From: Agromyces sp. G08B096
Lineage (GTDB): Bacteria > Actinomycetota > Actinomycetes > Actinomycetales > Microbacteriaceae
Reading direction: 5' to 3'
Length of the DNA stretch: 64,000 nucleotides
Assembly (NCBI RefSeq): GCF_040267705.1
Contig: NZ_CP158374.1
Location: forward strand, 248,001-312,000
The position numbers and the translations under genes were made by a program. This document shows, one piece after another, positions 7,517 to 15,872 of this stretch (within the stretch, counting starts at the first letter, position 1; the number at the start of each line of letters is the position of its first letter). The notes under the pieces were generated by a model. The model saw only the letters and a program-made list of their open reading frames with translations. It was not told where the DNA came from and ran no database searches.

Positions 7517-8960
7517 CCGTCTTCGCCGTGATGCCGACCGTGGACTCGATGACGGGCTTCATCTTCTTGTCGAGGGCCTCGTAGAACATCGACAGCGGGA
7601 ACTCGTCGTCCATGACGAGGTCGGTGTACCCCTTCGGCGGGCCGGCGAGGACCTCGCGGGGCAGCCCCTCGGCCCACACCGAGGCGGGGTTCGGCGTGAC
7701 GACCGACGAGACGAGCTCGTACGCCTTCAGCCAGTGCACCGTCTTCGGGCGGTCGATCGACTCCCAGTAGAGCTGGTCGATCGCGTCGCCGAGCTCCACG
7801 ACGGCATCGGCGACGGCGTCCCAGTCGAAGCTGAGCTCGACGTCGCGCCACTCGAGCACGTGCTTGCGGTGCAGCCACGCGAACAGCAGCTGCCCGCCGA
7901 GCCCGTCGTAGTTGCGGACGCGCGAGCCGGTGATCGCGAAGCGGAAGATGCGGTCGAAGATCACGGCGTACTGCACGAGCTTGCCGGTCGTGCGCATCTG
8001 GTCCTCGACCTCGGTCAGCTCCTCGCCGGCGGCGAGGCGCGCGTCGAGGCTGCGCTGGATCTTCACCGACTCGCGGAACGCGGTGAGGTCGCACCGCAGT
8101 TCCTCGAGGGAGTAGAGGAAGAACGGCATGCGCTGCTTGATCATGAACGGGTCGAACGGCAGGTCGCCGCGCATGTGGGTGCGGTCGTGGATGATGTCCC
8201 ACATCACGAAGGTGCGCTCGGCGAGCTCCTGGTCGTCGAGCAGGCGCGCCGCGTCCTCCGGCAGCTCGAGCTTCGTGATCTCGGATGCCGCGCGCACGAC
8301 CCGGCGGTACCGTGCGGCCTCGCGGTCCTGGAAGATGGCGCCCCACGTGAACGGCGGGATCTCGCGCATCGCGACGGTCTCGGGGAAGAGCACCGCCGAG
8401 TTCGTGTCGTAGCCCGGGGTGAAGTCGACGAGGCGGAGGCTCACGAAGAGCTTGTTGCCGTAGTCGCCGGCCTCGAGGTGGGCGATGAACTCCGGCCAGA
8501 TCGTCTCGACGACGAGCGCCTCGACGTGCCGGTCGGGCGAGCCGTTCTGGGTGACCATCGGGAAGACGACGAGGTGGCGGATGCCGTCGATGCGGTGCTG
8601 CTGCGGCTGGAACTCAATGAGCGAGTCGAGGAAGTCGGGCACGCCGAAGCCCTCGGCCTGCCACTTCCGGAAGTCGGCCTGCAGCGCGGTGAGATAGGCC
8701 GCCTCATGCGGGAAGCGGGGCGCGAGCGCCGCCACCGAGTCGACGATCGCGTCGACGAGCGAGGATGCCTCGTCGTGGTCGGATGCCTCGGGCACCGAGC
8801 CGTCTTTCACCTGCAGCGCCTGGAACCGGGTCGCCGACTCCTTCAGCCGCAGCCAGGCCGGGTCGGACTCGACGCCGTGGGCGAGGGCGATGGTCTCCGC
8901 CGTGACGTCCTCGAGGACCTCGGGTTCGCCAACGATCGTCTCCATGGTGGTCTGTGACAT
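7509..8960 (-). CDS. DUF6421 family protein
   Basis: Predicted 483 residues. The ATG at 8960 has a strong ribosome site (cggaggttccg), and the frame extends upstream only as low-quality shadow. Length and sequence (HLVVFPMVTQNGSPDRHVEAL, then DIIHDRTHMRGDLPFDPFM, in parts) match the actinobacterial DUF6421 family, whose biochemical role is not known to me. Histidine/aspartate clusters (HDRTHMRGD) hint at metal binding, but that is inference. No signal peptide or TM helix is seen, so it is probably cytoplasmic. It is coupled to the downstream SDR by an 8-bp overlap. Confidence 0.8.
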   Translation of the reverse strand: MSQTTMETIVGEPEVLEDVTAETIALAHGVESDPAWLRLKESATRFQALQVKDGSVPEASDHDEASSLVDAIVDSVAALAPRFPHEAAYLTALQADFRKWQAEGFGVPDFLDSLIEFQPQQHRIDGIRHLVVFPMVTQNGSPDRHVEALVVETIWPEFIAHLEAGDYGNKLFVSLRLVDFTPGYDTNSAVLFPETVAMREIPPFTWGAIFQDREAARYRRVVRAASEITKLELPEDAARLLDDQELAERTFVMWDIIHDRTHMRGDLPFDPFMIKQRMPFFLYSLEELRCDLTAFRESVKIQRSLDARLAAGEELTEVEDQMRTTGKLVQYAVIFDRIFRFAITGSRVRNYDGLGGQLLFAWLHRKHVLEWRDVELSFDWDAVADAVVELGDAIDQLYWESIDRPKTVHWLKAYELVSSVVTPNPASVWAEGLPREVLAGPPKGYTDLVMDDEFPLSMFYEALDKKMKPVIESTVGITAKTDA

Positions 8961-9221
8961 CGGAACCTCCGTTCCTCGGGGTCGGGCCGGCATCGGCGCG
9001 CGGGTGTGGCGGAATCGCCGCCTCTCCAAGGCTAGGAGCGAATCGGCTGCGATTGGTTGTGCCCCGGCGCGGGAATCTTGCGCGAACGCACGAATCCACG
9101 ACGAGGCCGGGCCGCCGGACGCATCCATCCGGCGCACGCCCCGCTCGGGGCATAGCCGGTGCATAGGCGGAGGCCCTAACGTGGGCGAGGATCCCGCACG
9201 CCATCGAATCGAGGCCTCTTC

Positions 9222-9683
9222 ATGTCCGCATCCCGTCCGTCCCCCGCCGTCAGCCTGATCGTGCCCGCCGTGACCCTCGTGGCGTCGGCCGCCGTCACCG
9301 TCGTCGGCGCCCTGTGGACCGCCTCGGCGAACGCCACGCTGAATGCCGCCCTCGTGAGCGGCACCGGCACGGCCGCCGACGTGTACGGCAGCCAGTCGGC
9401 GATCGTGGTCTCGAGCGGGCTGCTCACGGCCGGCATCGTCGGGCTCGTCGTCTCACTCGCCCTGATCGGCGCCCTCATCGGCTTCGGCGCCCTGTCGAAG
9501 CCCGCCCGCGAGGCCGCGGCCGATCCGTTCGACGACGACTTCGACGACGAGGTGGACCTCGTCGAGGCCGAGCCGGTTGCGCGCGTCGTGCCCGAGGCCG
9601 GCGCGCCCGTGGCATCCGCACCCGGAGCGGCGGACGCACCCGAAGCGCCGGACGCCCCCGAGCCGACCGCACCGCGCGCCTGA
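9222..9683 (+). CDS. two-TM membrane protein with acidic Ala/Pro-rich tail
   Basis: Predicted 153 residues. There are two hydrophobic helices (about residues 10-30 and 65-90) separated by a small extracytoplasmic loop. The C-terminal cytoplasmic tail starts with an Asp/Glu run (DPFDDDFDDEVDLVE) and ends in Ala/Pro repeats. A possible -10 TAACGT lies at 9177-9182. Between it and the divergent DUF6421 gene (8961-9221) I see only promoter-like sequence. No family or function recognised. Similar small proteins are common in Microbacteriaceae. Confidence 0.6.
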   Translation: MSASRPSPAVSLIVPAVTLVASAAVTVVGALWTASANATLNAALVSGTGTAADVYGSQSAIVVSSGLLTAGIVGLVVSLALIGALIGFGALSKPAREAAADPFDDDFDDEVDLVEAEPVARVVPEAGAPVASAPGAADAPEAPDAPEPTAPRA

Positions 9684-9715
9684 CCCAGCGCGGCGCGTGA
9701 GCCGCGCGCAGACGC

Positions 9716-9759
9716 GAACGGGCCCCCTGCCGCCGATCCGGCGAGCAGGGGGCCCGTTC
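9716..9759. terminator. bidirectional intrinsic terminator
   Basis: A perfect 15-bp inverted repeat (9716-9730 with 9745-9759, arm GAACGGGCCCCCTGC) encloses a 14-nt loop. It lies between convergent genes ending at 9683 and 9792, so it can serve both strands. Confidence 0.9.
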
Positions 9760-9791
9760 TGCTGGGTGGTGCGCGGCGCGGGCCGCGAGGC

Positions 9792-10556
9792 TCAACTGAG
9801 CTTCTTGCGGTAGGCCGCGATCGCGAAGCCGTACGCCACCACGAGGATGCCGACGAGCCAGGCGAGCGCGATCCAGATGTCGCTGCCCACGGGCTGCTGC
9901 GCGAACAGGTCGCGGAGCGTGTTCACGATCGAGGTCACCGGCTGGTTCTCGGCGAACCACGCCACCGGGCCGGGCATCGAGTCGGTCGGAACGAACGCCG
10001 AGCTGATGAACGGCAGGAAGATCAGCGGGTAGCTGAACGCGCTCGCGCCGTCGACGGTCTTCGCCGACAGCCCCGCGATGACCGCGAGCCAGGTGAGGGC
10101 GAGGGTGAACAAGATCAGGATGCCCGCGACCGCGAGCCAGGCCCCGAACGAGGCGCCGGTGCGGAACCCCATCAGCAGCGCGACGCCGATGACGATCGCG
10201 ACCGAGATGAGGTTCGACACGAGCGACGTGAGCACGTGCGCCCAGAGCACGCTCGACCTCGCGATCGGCATGGACTGGAACCGCTCGAAGATGCCGCCCT
10301 GCATGTCGAGGAACAGCCGGTACGCCGTGTAGGCGATGCCCGACGCGATCGTGATCAGCAGGATGCCCGGGAGCATGTAGTTGATGTACGACTCGTCGGT
10401 GCCGGTGTTGATGGCGCCGCCGAGGACGTACACGAACAGCAGCATCAGCGCGATCGGGGTGACCGCGGTGGTGATGATGGTGTCGGGGCTGCGGAGGATG
10501 TGGGTCAGCGAGCGGCCCGTCAGGACGCGGGTGTCGCTCAGGACGTGCGTGGTCAT
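9792..10556 (-). CDS. ABC-2 type transporter permease (DrrB-like)
   Basis: Predicted 254 residues with six hydrophobic helices and the ABC-2 permease pattern: a cytoplasmic N-terminus (RSLTHILRSPDTI), the central GIFERFQSMPIARSSVLWAH loop typical of DrrB, and a C-terminal signature (SYPLIFLPFISSAFVPTDSMP, in parts). It forms the membrane half of an exporter with the ATPase at 10556, to which it is joined by a one-base TGATG overlap. Relatives export drugs or lipids. The PadR/DUF1048 context suggests an inducible efflux system. It ends just before the terminator at 9716. Confidence 0.9.
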   Translation of the reverse strand: MTTHVLSDTRVLTGRSLTHILRSPDTIITTAVTPIALMLLFVYVLGGAINTGTDESYINYMLPGILLITIASGIAYTAYRLFLDMQGGIFERFQSMPIARSSVLWAHVLTSLVSNLISVAIVIGVALLMGFRTGASFGAWLAVAGILILFTLALTWLAVIAGLSAKTVDGASAFSYPLIFLPFISSAFVPTDSMPGPVAWFAENQPVTSIVNTLRDLFAQQPVGSDIWIALAWLVGILVVAYGFAIAAYRKKLS

Positions 10557-11380
10557 CAGGAGTCCTTTCGTGCGGGCTCGGCGGCGCCGGCTGCGGTGTC
10601 GGTCTCGCCGGTGTCGCCGACGAGGGTGAGGAAGACCTCTTCGAGGGTGGGCTGCTTCTCGACGTATTCGACCTGGGCGGCCGGGAGCAGTCGCTTGAGC
10701 TCGGCGAGGGTGCCGTTCTGGATGATGGTGCCCTTGTGCAGGATTGCGATGCGGTCGGCGAGCTGCTCGGCCTCGTCGAGGTACTGCGTGGTGAGCAGCA
10801 CGGTCGTGCCGCTCTGGGCGAGTTCCTTCACCGTGTCCCACACCTCGATACGGGCCTGCGGGTCGAGGCCGGTCGTCGGCTCGTCGAGGAAGATGATCGG
10901 CGGGTTGCCGATCAGGCTCATCGCGATGTCGAGCCGGCGGCGCATCCCGCCGGAGTACGTGCCGGCCCGGCGTCCGCCGGCCTCGGTGAGCGAGAATCGG
11001 GCGAGCAGGTCGTCGGCCACGGCACCCGGGTTCTTCAGGTGGCGGAGCTTGGCGACCAGCACGAGGTTCTCACGGCCGGTGAGCACCTCGTCGACCGCGG
11101 CGAACTGCCCGGTGAGGCTGATCGACTGGCGGACGTCGTTGGCCTTGGCCGCGACGTCGAACCCGTGCACCGTGGCGGTGCCGGCGTCGGCCTTCAGCAG
11201 CGTCGTGAGGATGCGGACCAGGGTCGTCTTGCCGGCGCCGTTCGAGCCGAGCAGGGCGAAGATGCTGCCCCGGGCGACGTCGAAGTCGACGCCACGGAGG
11301 ACCTGCAGGTCTTTGAACGACTTCTTGATGCCCTGCACCCGGATGGCGGGCTGCGGGGACGTGGTGGATGCGGTGCTCAT
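10556..11380 (-). CDS. ABC transporter ATP-binding protein (DrrA-like)
   Basis: Predicted 274 residues. Walker A is GSNGAGKTT, the Q-loop lies in ISLTGQFAAVD, the ABC signature is a variant (TYSGGMRRR, 'YSGGM' as in DrrA), and Walker B is PIIFLDEPTTGLD followed by a switch glutamine (TQYLDEAEQLADRI). The C-terminal region (QPTLEEVFLTLVG) is the conserved DrrA-type tail motif. Together these fit the DRA subfamily of exporters. The start ATG overlaps the DUF1048 stop by 4 bp. The partner is the permease at 9792. Confidence 0.92.
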   Translation of the reverse strand: MSTASTTSPQPAIRVQGIKKSFKDLQVLRGVDFDVARGSIFALLGSNGAGKTTLVRILTTLLKADAGTATVHGFDVAAKANDVRQSISLTGQFAAVDEVLTGRENLVLVAKLRHLKNPGAVADDLLARFSLTEAGGRRAGTYSGGMRRRLDIAMSLIGNPPIIFLDEPTTGLDPQARIEVWDTVKELAQSGTTVLLTTQYLDEAEQLADRIAILHKGTIIQNGTLAELKRLLPAAQVEYVEKQPTLEEVFLTLVGDTGETDTAAGAAEPARKDS

Positions 11381-11757
11381 TGTTCGTCCTTCCGGTCGAG
11401 GTTCTGGATGGTGTCGGTGAGGCGGGCGCGCTCCTTGTCGATCCAGCGCTTGCCGGCGTAGGCCGCGGCGAATGCCTCGGCGAACTCGACCGGGTCGTCA
11501 CCGACGATGTCGGCGACGGGGGTCTGGTCGACGGCGGCGCGCTCCCAGAGATCGGCGAAGTCGTTCAGCATCGTGATCATCACGCCGGGGTCGCCGTCGG
11601 TGATGCCGCCGTTGTACATGAGGTAGCGCTCGAAGGCCTTCGCGGCGGTGCCGTAGGGCTCGGGCAGGGCCGCGATGCGGGCCTTGTACCGGCGGTACGC
11701 CTTCTTGTCGTCGAGCGATCCGGTGATCAGCTCGTACCATTTGCCGGCCATGGTCAT
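11377..11757 (-). CDS. DUF1048 family protein
   Basis: Predicted 126 residues, soluble and mostly helical (KWYELITGSLDDKKAYRRYK ...). Sequence and size fit DUF1048, a family repeatedly encoded between a PadR regulator and an ABC-2 exporter in Gram-positive bacteria. Both ends are coupled by ATGA overlaps, with PadR upstream (11754-11757) and the ATPase downstream (11377-11380). The biochemical role is not established. The fixed order suggests it helps regulation or exporter function. Confidence 0.85.
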   Translation of the reverse strand: MTMAGKWYELITGSLDDKKAYRRYKARIAALPEPYGTAAKAFERYLMYNGGITDGDPGVMITMLNDFADLWERAAVDQTPVADIVGDDPVEFAEAFAAAYAGKRWIDKERARLTDTIQNLDRKDEQ

Positions 11758-12104
11758 TCCCCTGCTTCCTGTGCGTCGTCGATTCGGTGGTGGAGCTGTT
11801 CGATGCGTTCGGCGAGGAAGCTCCACGTCCCCCAGAACTCGTCGAGGACTTCCGCGCCTCGAGCGTTGAGCGTGTAGACCTTGCGGGGCGGGCCCTTCTC
11901 GGACGGGACCTTCTCGACGTCGACGAGACCCCGCTGCTCGATGCGGACGAGCAGGGCGTACACGGTGCCCTCGGCGATCTCGGAGAAGCCCTGCTCGCGC
12001 AGCCGCGCCGTGATCTCGTAGCCGTACGCCGGTTGCCCGGCGATGAGCGCGAGGACGATGCCCTCGAGCGTGCCCTTCAGCATCTCGGTCATCTGCTTGC
12101 CCAT
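11754..12104 (-). CDS. PadR family transcriptional regulator
   Basis: Predicted 116 residues with the winged helix typical of PadR subfamily 2: LEGIVLALIAGQPAYGYEIT, then EIAEGTVYALLVRIEQRGLV and the wing (KGPPRKVYTLNARG), followed by a dimerising C-terminal helix. It is the first gene of a four-gene operon (PadR - DUF1048 - ATPase - permease). PadR proteins usually repress their own exporter operon until a ligand binds. The dense repeats at 12136-12228 over the promoter are the probable operator. The ribosome site is gaaggaaggag. Confidence 0.92.
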   Translation of the reverse strand: MGKQMTEMLKGTLEGIVLALIAGQPAYGYEITARLREQGFSEIAEGTVYALLVRIEQRGLVDVEKVPSEKGPPRKVYTLNARGAEVLDEFWGTWSFLAERIEQLHHRIDDAQEAGE

Positions 12105-12135
12105 GGAGCTCTCCTTCCTTCTCTCGGTGATGAGC

Positions 12136-12228
12136 CGGTACTCGGTGCTGGTGAGACCCAGTACTCGGTGTTGCTGACTACCGGTACATAGTAAGCACGA
12201 GTACCGGTAGATAGCAACACTGAATACC
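12136..12228 (-). promoter_or_regulatory. PadR-operon promoter with multi-site operator
   Basis: On the minus strand, TTGCTA (12212-12217), an 18-bp spacer and TACTAT (12188-12193) form a strong promoter. A perfect 10-bp inverted repeat, CTACCGGTAC (12178-12187) with GTACCGGTAG (12201-12210), brackets the -10. A second motif close to GTACTCGGTGTTGCT occurs at 12136 and 12160 and inverted at 12213-12228. Binding here would block the promoter, so autorepression by PadR is likely. That is inference from position and symmetry. Confidence 0.75.
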
Positions 12229-12301
12229 GACTTTTCTGCCAGCCGTCGTGCGCGCGGATGCGGCGGCCCTGGCGAGAGCGGGCGCGCCGGCCCCGGAACG
12301 A

Positions 12302-12336
12302 CCGATCGCCGCGCACCAGCGGTGCACGGCGATCGG
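12302..12336 (-). terminator. probable terminator hairpin after the ABC permease gene
   Basis: A 10-bp arm (12302-12311, CCGATCGCCG) pairs with 12327-12336. It is extended by a further 5 bp after one mismatch and has a 3-nt loop. It lies 20 bp past the stop of the gene at 12356. No U-tract follows, which is common in high-GC actinobacteria. Confidence 0.65.
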
Positions 12337-12355
12337 AGGAGGGAGCGCGGGCGGG

Positions 12356-13279
12356 CTAGGCCCAGCGCTTCACCGCCCAGCGCTCGAAGAGTCCGATGAG
12401 CGCGTCGGTGAGCTTGCCGAGCACGGCGAGCAGGATGATCGCGAGGAAGATGCGGTCTATACGGCCGTTGTTACCCGAGTCGTTCAGCAGGAAGCCGAGC
12501 CCCATCGAGCTGGCGATGAGTTCGGCCGCCACCAGGAACAGCCACGCCTGCGCGAGCGCGAGGCGGAGGGCCGACGCCACGGAGGGGACGACCGCGGGCA
12601 ACTGCACGGCCGTCAGCAGCCGGACCCCGCGCAGGCCGAACGCCCGGCCGGCCTCGAGCAGCTGACGGTCGACGTGCCGCAGCGCCGCCGAGACGATCGT
12701 GTAGACGGGGAAGAACGCGCCGATGGCGATGAGGATGACCTTCGACTCCTCGCCGATCTTGAACCAGAGGATGAGCAGCGGCACCCACGCGAGCGACGGC
12801 ACCGCGCGGATGGCGCCGAGGGTCGGGGCGAGCAGGATGTCGCCGAGCTTCGACAGCCCCACGAGGGCGCCGACGGCCAGGCCGATGGCCGCTCCGAACG
12901 CGAAGCCGATGAACACCCGCTGCGTGGAGATCGCGACGTAGAGGCCGAGCAGTCCGCGCTCGGCGAGGTCGACGGCCGCGAGCCACACCATCTCGGGGCT
13001 CGGCAGCATCGACAGCGGCACCAGGCCGCTCGTCGACACGAGCTGCCAGGCCGTGAGGACCGCGACCGGGATGAGCGCGCCCCCGAGGATGCGGAACCAG
13101 CGCCGGTTGACGAGCCGGCGGCCGGCGCCGGCGCCGGCCGAGGGAGTGACGGATGCCTCGCGCCCCGCGGCGCGCCCGGCCGCGACCGCCGTGGACGTGC
13201 CGTTCACGGCGACCCGGACCTCGTCGCCGTCGTGGATCGCCGGGCCGGTGGAGAGCATCGGGTGCGAGGCATCCGTCAT
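12356..13279 (-). CDS. ABC transporter permease (SsuC/TauC-like)
   Basis: Predicted 307 residues: a 50-residue polar N-terminus, then six TM helices. The cytoplasmic EAA loop characteristic of importers is EAGRAFGLRGVRLLTAVQLP. The family (nitrate/sulfonate/taurine permeases) pairs with the binding lipoprotein at 13285 and the ATPase at 14366. The gene starts 5 bp after the previous stop. Together they make an importer for aliphatic sulfonates, taurine or a similar small anion. No sulfonate monooxygenase is adjacent, so the substrate is unresolved. Confidence 0.9.
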   Translation of the reverse strand: MTDASHPMLSTGPAIHDGDEVRVAVNGTSTAVAAGRAAGREASVTPSAGAGAGRRLVNRRWFRILGGALIPVAVLTAWQLVSTSGLVPLSMLPSPEMVWLAAVDLAERGLLGLYVAISTQRVFIGFAFGAAIGLAVGALVGLSKLGDILLAPTLGAIRAVPSLAWVPLLILWFKIGEESKVILIAIGAFFPVYTIVSAALRHVDRQLLEAGRAFGLRGVRLLTAVQLPAVVPSVASALRLALAQAWLFLVAAELIASSMGLGFLLNDSGNNGRIDRIFLAIILLAVLGKLTDALIGLFERWAVKRWA

Positions 13280-13284
13280 GGTGG

Positions 13285-14325
13285 TCAGTCCTCGAAGCGG
13301 GCCGGGTCGGCCTGCGTGACGAACTCGTCGTCGATCAGGGTGTCGAGGGCCTGGTCGACCTGCTCCTGCGTCGCGACGTCGCCGAGCTCGACGAAGATCG
13401 GCCCGATCTCCTCGAGCACGGCGACCTGCGCGTCGCCCGGCACGGGGTCGACGTCGAGGTTCGACCGCTCGGTGATGACGGTCGTGGCGACCGCGAGGTC
13501 GAGGCCGGCGACGTCGGCGAGGATCTGCGCGGTCTCCTCGGGGTTCGCCGCGGCCCACGCGCGCGCGTGCTCGTAGGCGTCGACGACGGCCTGGGCGACC
13601 TCGGGCTTCTGTTCGATGAAGTCCTCGCGGGCGTTCAGGAACCCGTAGCTGTTGAAGTCGACGTTCCGGAAGAAGAGCGTGGCGCCCGCCTGCTCCGCGC
13701 CGGCCATGATCGGGTCGAGCCCGGCCCACGCGTCGACGGAGCCGTTCTGCAGCGCCGCCCAGCCGTCGGCGTGCTGGAGGTTCTGCACCGTGATGTCCTC
13801 CGGCTCGAGCCCTTCGGCGGCGAGCGTCTGCAGCAGGAAGAAGTAGGGGTCGGTGCCCTTGGTGGCCGCGACCTGCTTGCCGCGGAGGTCGTCGACCGAG
13901 TCGATCGACGAGCCGGGCGCGGCGACGAGGGCCGCCCATTCGGGCTGGGAGTAGATGTCGATCACCTTGATGGGCGAGCCGTTCGAACGGGCGAGGAGGG
14001 CGGCGGACCCGGCGGTCGAGCCGACCTCGACGGCGCCCGCGCGCAGCGCCTCGTTGGCCTTGTTCGACCCGGCCGACTGCACCCAGGTGACTTCGAGGCC
14101 GGTCTCCTCGAGCCAGCCCTGGTCTTTGATGATGAGGCTCAGCGGGTTGTAGGTGGCGAAGTCGATCGCGAGCGTCTGGCCCTCGAGCGAGACGGGGTCG
14201 CCGGATGCCTCGGCCGCGGCCGGCTGCGCGGCCTGGCCTTCGCCGGCGACGCAGCCGGTCAGCAGGAGGGCGCTCGCGGCAGCACCGGCGACGAGCGCGG
14301 TGCGGAGCAGATGGGTGCGGGACAT
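13285..14325 (-). CDS. ABC transporter substrate-binding lipoprotein (SsuA/TauA-like)
   Basis: Predicted 346 residues. The lipobox is ALLLTGC, so the mature protein should be lipid-anchored outside the membrane. The body is the NMT1/SsuA-type periplasmic-binding fold (DFATYNPLSLIIKDQGWLEE, SAGSNKANEALRAGAVEVGS). The order ATPase - binding protein - permease with short gaps marks one operon. Relatives bind alkanesulfonates, taurine, nitrate or thiamine precursors. The start at 14325 has a CTGGAG ribosome site. Confidence 0.9.
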   Translation of the reverse strand: MSRTHLLRTALVAGAAASALLLTGCVAGEGQAAQPAAAEASGDPVSLEGQTLAIDFATYNPLSLIIKDQGWLEETGLEVTWVQSAGSNKANEALRAGAVEVGSTAGSAALLARSNGSPIKVIDIYSQPEWAALVAAPGSSIDSVDDLRGKQVAATKGTDPYFFLLQTLAAEGLEPEDITVQNLQHADGWAALQNGSVDAWAGLDPIMAGAEQAGATLFFRNVDFNSYGFLNAREDFIEQKPEVAQAVVDAYEHARAWAAANPEETAQILADVAGLDLAVATTVITERSNLDVDPVPGDAQVAVLEEIGPIFVELGDVATQEQVDQALDTLIDDEFVTQADPARFED

Positions 14326-14365
14326 GGGGGCTCCAGTCGGGGTCGGGGTGGGGTCGGGGACGCGG

Positions 14366-15265
14366 TCAGTAAGGGAAGGCCGGGATGGTGGTGGTCGCGG
14401 GGATGCCGCGGGCGCTGCCGTGCCGGTCGATGCCGAGGCCGTCGAGGAGCCGCCCGCGGAGCTCGGCGAGCTCGGCCGACCCGCGATCGCGCGGACGCGA
14501 GCCCGGCACGACGACCGTCTGCCGGACGACCGCGCCCGGGCGGGCGGGGCCGGCCTCCTCGCCATCGGGCTCGACGCCGAGCAGGATGATGCGATCGGCC
14601 AGCTGCAGGGCCTCGTCGACGTCGTGGGTGACGAGCAGGACGGTGGTGGGCTCGGCCGCGTGCACGTCGAGCAGGAGGTCTTGCATCTTGAGCCGGGTGA
14701 GCGCGTCGAGCGCGCCGAAGGGCTCGTCGAGCAGCAGCACCGCGGGATTGCGTGCGAGCGCACGGGCGAGCGAGGCGCGCTGCGCCATGCCGCCCGAGAT
14801 CTCCCGCGGCCGATGGCCGGCGAAGTCGGCGAGACCGACGAGCTCGAGCAGTCGCGTCACCTGCTCGCGACCGGCCTGCCGGGCGGTGCCGCGCGGGAGG
14901 CCGAGCGCCACGTTCTGGGCGACCGACCGCCACGGCAGGAGGCGAGGCTCCTGGAAGCCCACCGCGCAGCGGACGTCGTAGGACGCCACCGTCGTACGGC
15001 CGATGCGCACCTCGCCCGACGTGGGCCGGTCGAGCCCTCCGGCGATGCGCAGGAGCGTCGATTTGCCGCAGCCCGACGGCCCGAGGATGGCGAGGATCTC
15101 ACCGGCCGCGATGTCGAGGTCGACGTCGCGGAGGACCTGCCGGCGGCCGTCTGCGGTCGGGAACGATCGCCCGAGCCCCGCGAACGAGACGGGCAGCGCA
15201 GCAGCACCGGGCCCTGCCGCAGATTCTGCGACAGTGGGGCTCTCCGGAGCGGTCTTCGCCGACAT
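14366..15265 (-). CDS. ABC transporter ATP-binding protein (SsuB/TauB-like)
   Basis: Predicted 299 residues, longer than usual because of a polar N-terminal stretch of about 25 residues and a C-terminal extension of about 60. Walker A is GPSGCGKST, the Q-loop VGFQEPRLLPWRSV, the signature ISGGMAQR and Walker B VLLLDEPFGALD, followed by the H-loop THDVDEAL. The Q-loop 'EPRLLPW' form is typical of nitrate/sulfonate/taurine importers. It heads the three-gene operon behind the promoter at 15304-15332. Confidence 0.9.
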   Translation of the reverse strand: MSAKTAPESPTVAESAAGPGAAALPVSFAGLGRSFPTADGRRQVLRDVDLDIAAGEILAILGPSGCGKSTLLRIAGGLDRPTSGEVRIGRTTVASYDVRCAVGFQEPRLLPWRSVAQNVALGLPRGTARQAGREQVTRLLELVGLADFAGHRPREISGGMAQRASLARALARNPAVLLLDEPFGALDALTRLKMQDLLLDVHAAEPTTVLLVTHDVDEALQLADRIILLGVEPDGEEAGPARPGAVVRQTVVVPGSRPRDRGSAELAELRGRLLDGLGIDRHGSARGIPATTTIPAFPY

Positions 15266-15303
15266 GCTGGCTCCCGGACGGGTCGAAACGGGGGAATGCT
15301 TCG

Positions 15304-15332
15304 ACGCTAGCCACGCGCTCGGGAGGTGTCAG
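15304..15332 (-). promoter_or_regulatory. sigma70-type promoter of the SsuABC-like operon
   Basis: On the minus strand, CTGACA (15327-15332), a 17-bp spacer and TAGCGT (15304-15309) fit the housekeeping consensus. The leader to the ATG at 15265 is about 35 nt and contains a GGGAG ribosome site. Confidence 0.7.
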
Positions 15333-15369
15333 CCCGCGACGACCCGCGGCGTAATACGGACGCCGTCGC

Positions 15370-15837
15370 TCAGAGCGTCTTCTGCAGGTGCAGGGCGCCC
15401 GGCGTGAACCCGAGGCTCTCGTAGAGCGCGATGGCGCCCGTGTTGTACGCGAACACGTTCAGCCGGAGCGCGGTCGCTCCGTGCTCGCGCGCGATGCGCT
15501 CGGCCTCCTGCATGGTCCACCGGCCGAGGCCGCGCCGCTGGAAGCGCTCGTCGATCGCGACATCCCACACGTACCAGTTCGCGGGGTTCTCCATCGGCCC
15601 GATCCAGAGCCAGCCCGCCTCCTCGCCGTCGGCCTCGACGGTGAACAGGAGGTGGCCGTCGGCGACGACGCCGTCGTCGAAGAACTGCGTCTCGGATGCC
15701 TCGCGGGCGCGCGCGGCCATCTCGGGCGTGTCACCTGCGGCGATACGCGCGCGTTCGTAGGCGGCCATGGCGACGGGGAGCCAGCGGGCGGTGTCTTCAG
15801 CGGTCTTGGCGACGAGGCGGGCGTTCGGAGTCGGCAT
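15370..15837 (-). CDS. GNAT family N-acetyltransferase
   Basis: Predicted 155 residues with the GNAT fold: the acetyl-CoA loop RRGLGRWTMQEAE (Q/RxxGxG/A), the following helix, and the beta-bulge region NVFAYNTGAIALYESLGF with the conserved YESLGF motif near the C-terminus. It transfers an acetyl group from acetyl-CoA to an amine. The acceptor is unknown. It diverges from the SDR gene at 15873 with only 35 bp between them. Confidence 0.88.
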   Translation of the reverse strand: MPTPNARLVAKTAEDTARWLPVAMAAYERARIAAGDTPEMAARAREASETQFFDDGVVADGHLLFTVEADGEEAGWLWIGPMENPANWYVWDVAIDERFQRRGLGRWTMQEAERIAREHGATALRLNVFAYNTGAIALYESLGFTPGALHLQKTL

Positions 15838-15872
15838 CCGTTCATGCTCGCACGTCGCGGCAGAATTGAGCC

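Noticed and set aside
8961..9221. Small gene in the 261-bp divergent gap upstream of 9222
   Set aside because: Open frames there lack ribosome sites and TAnnnT boxes and have poor composition; it is better read as the control region of the two divergent genes.
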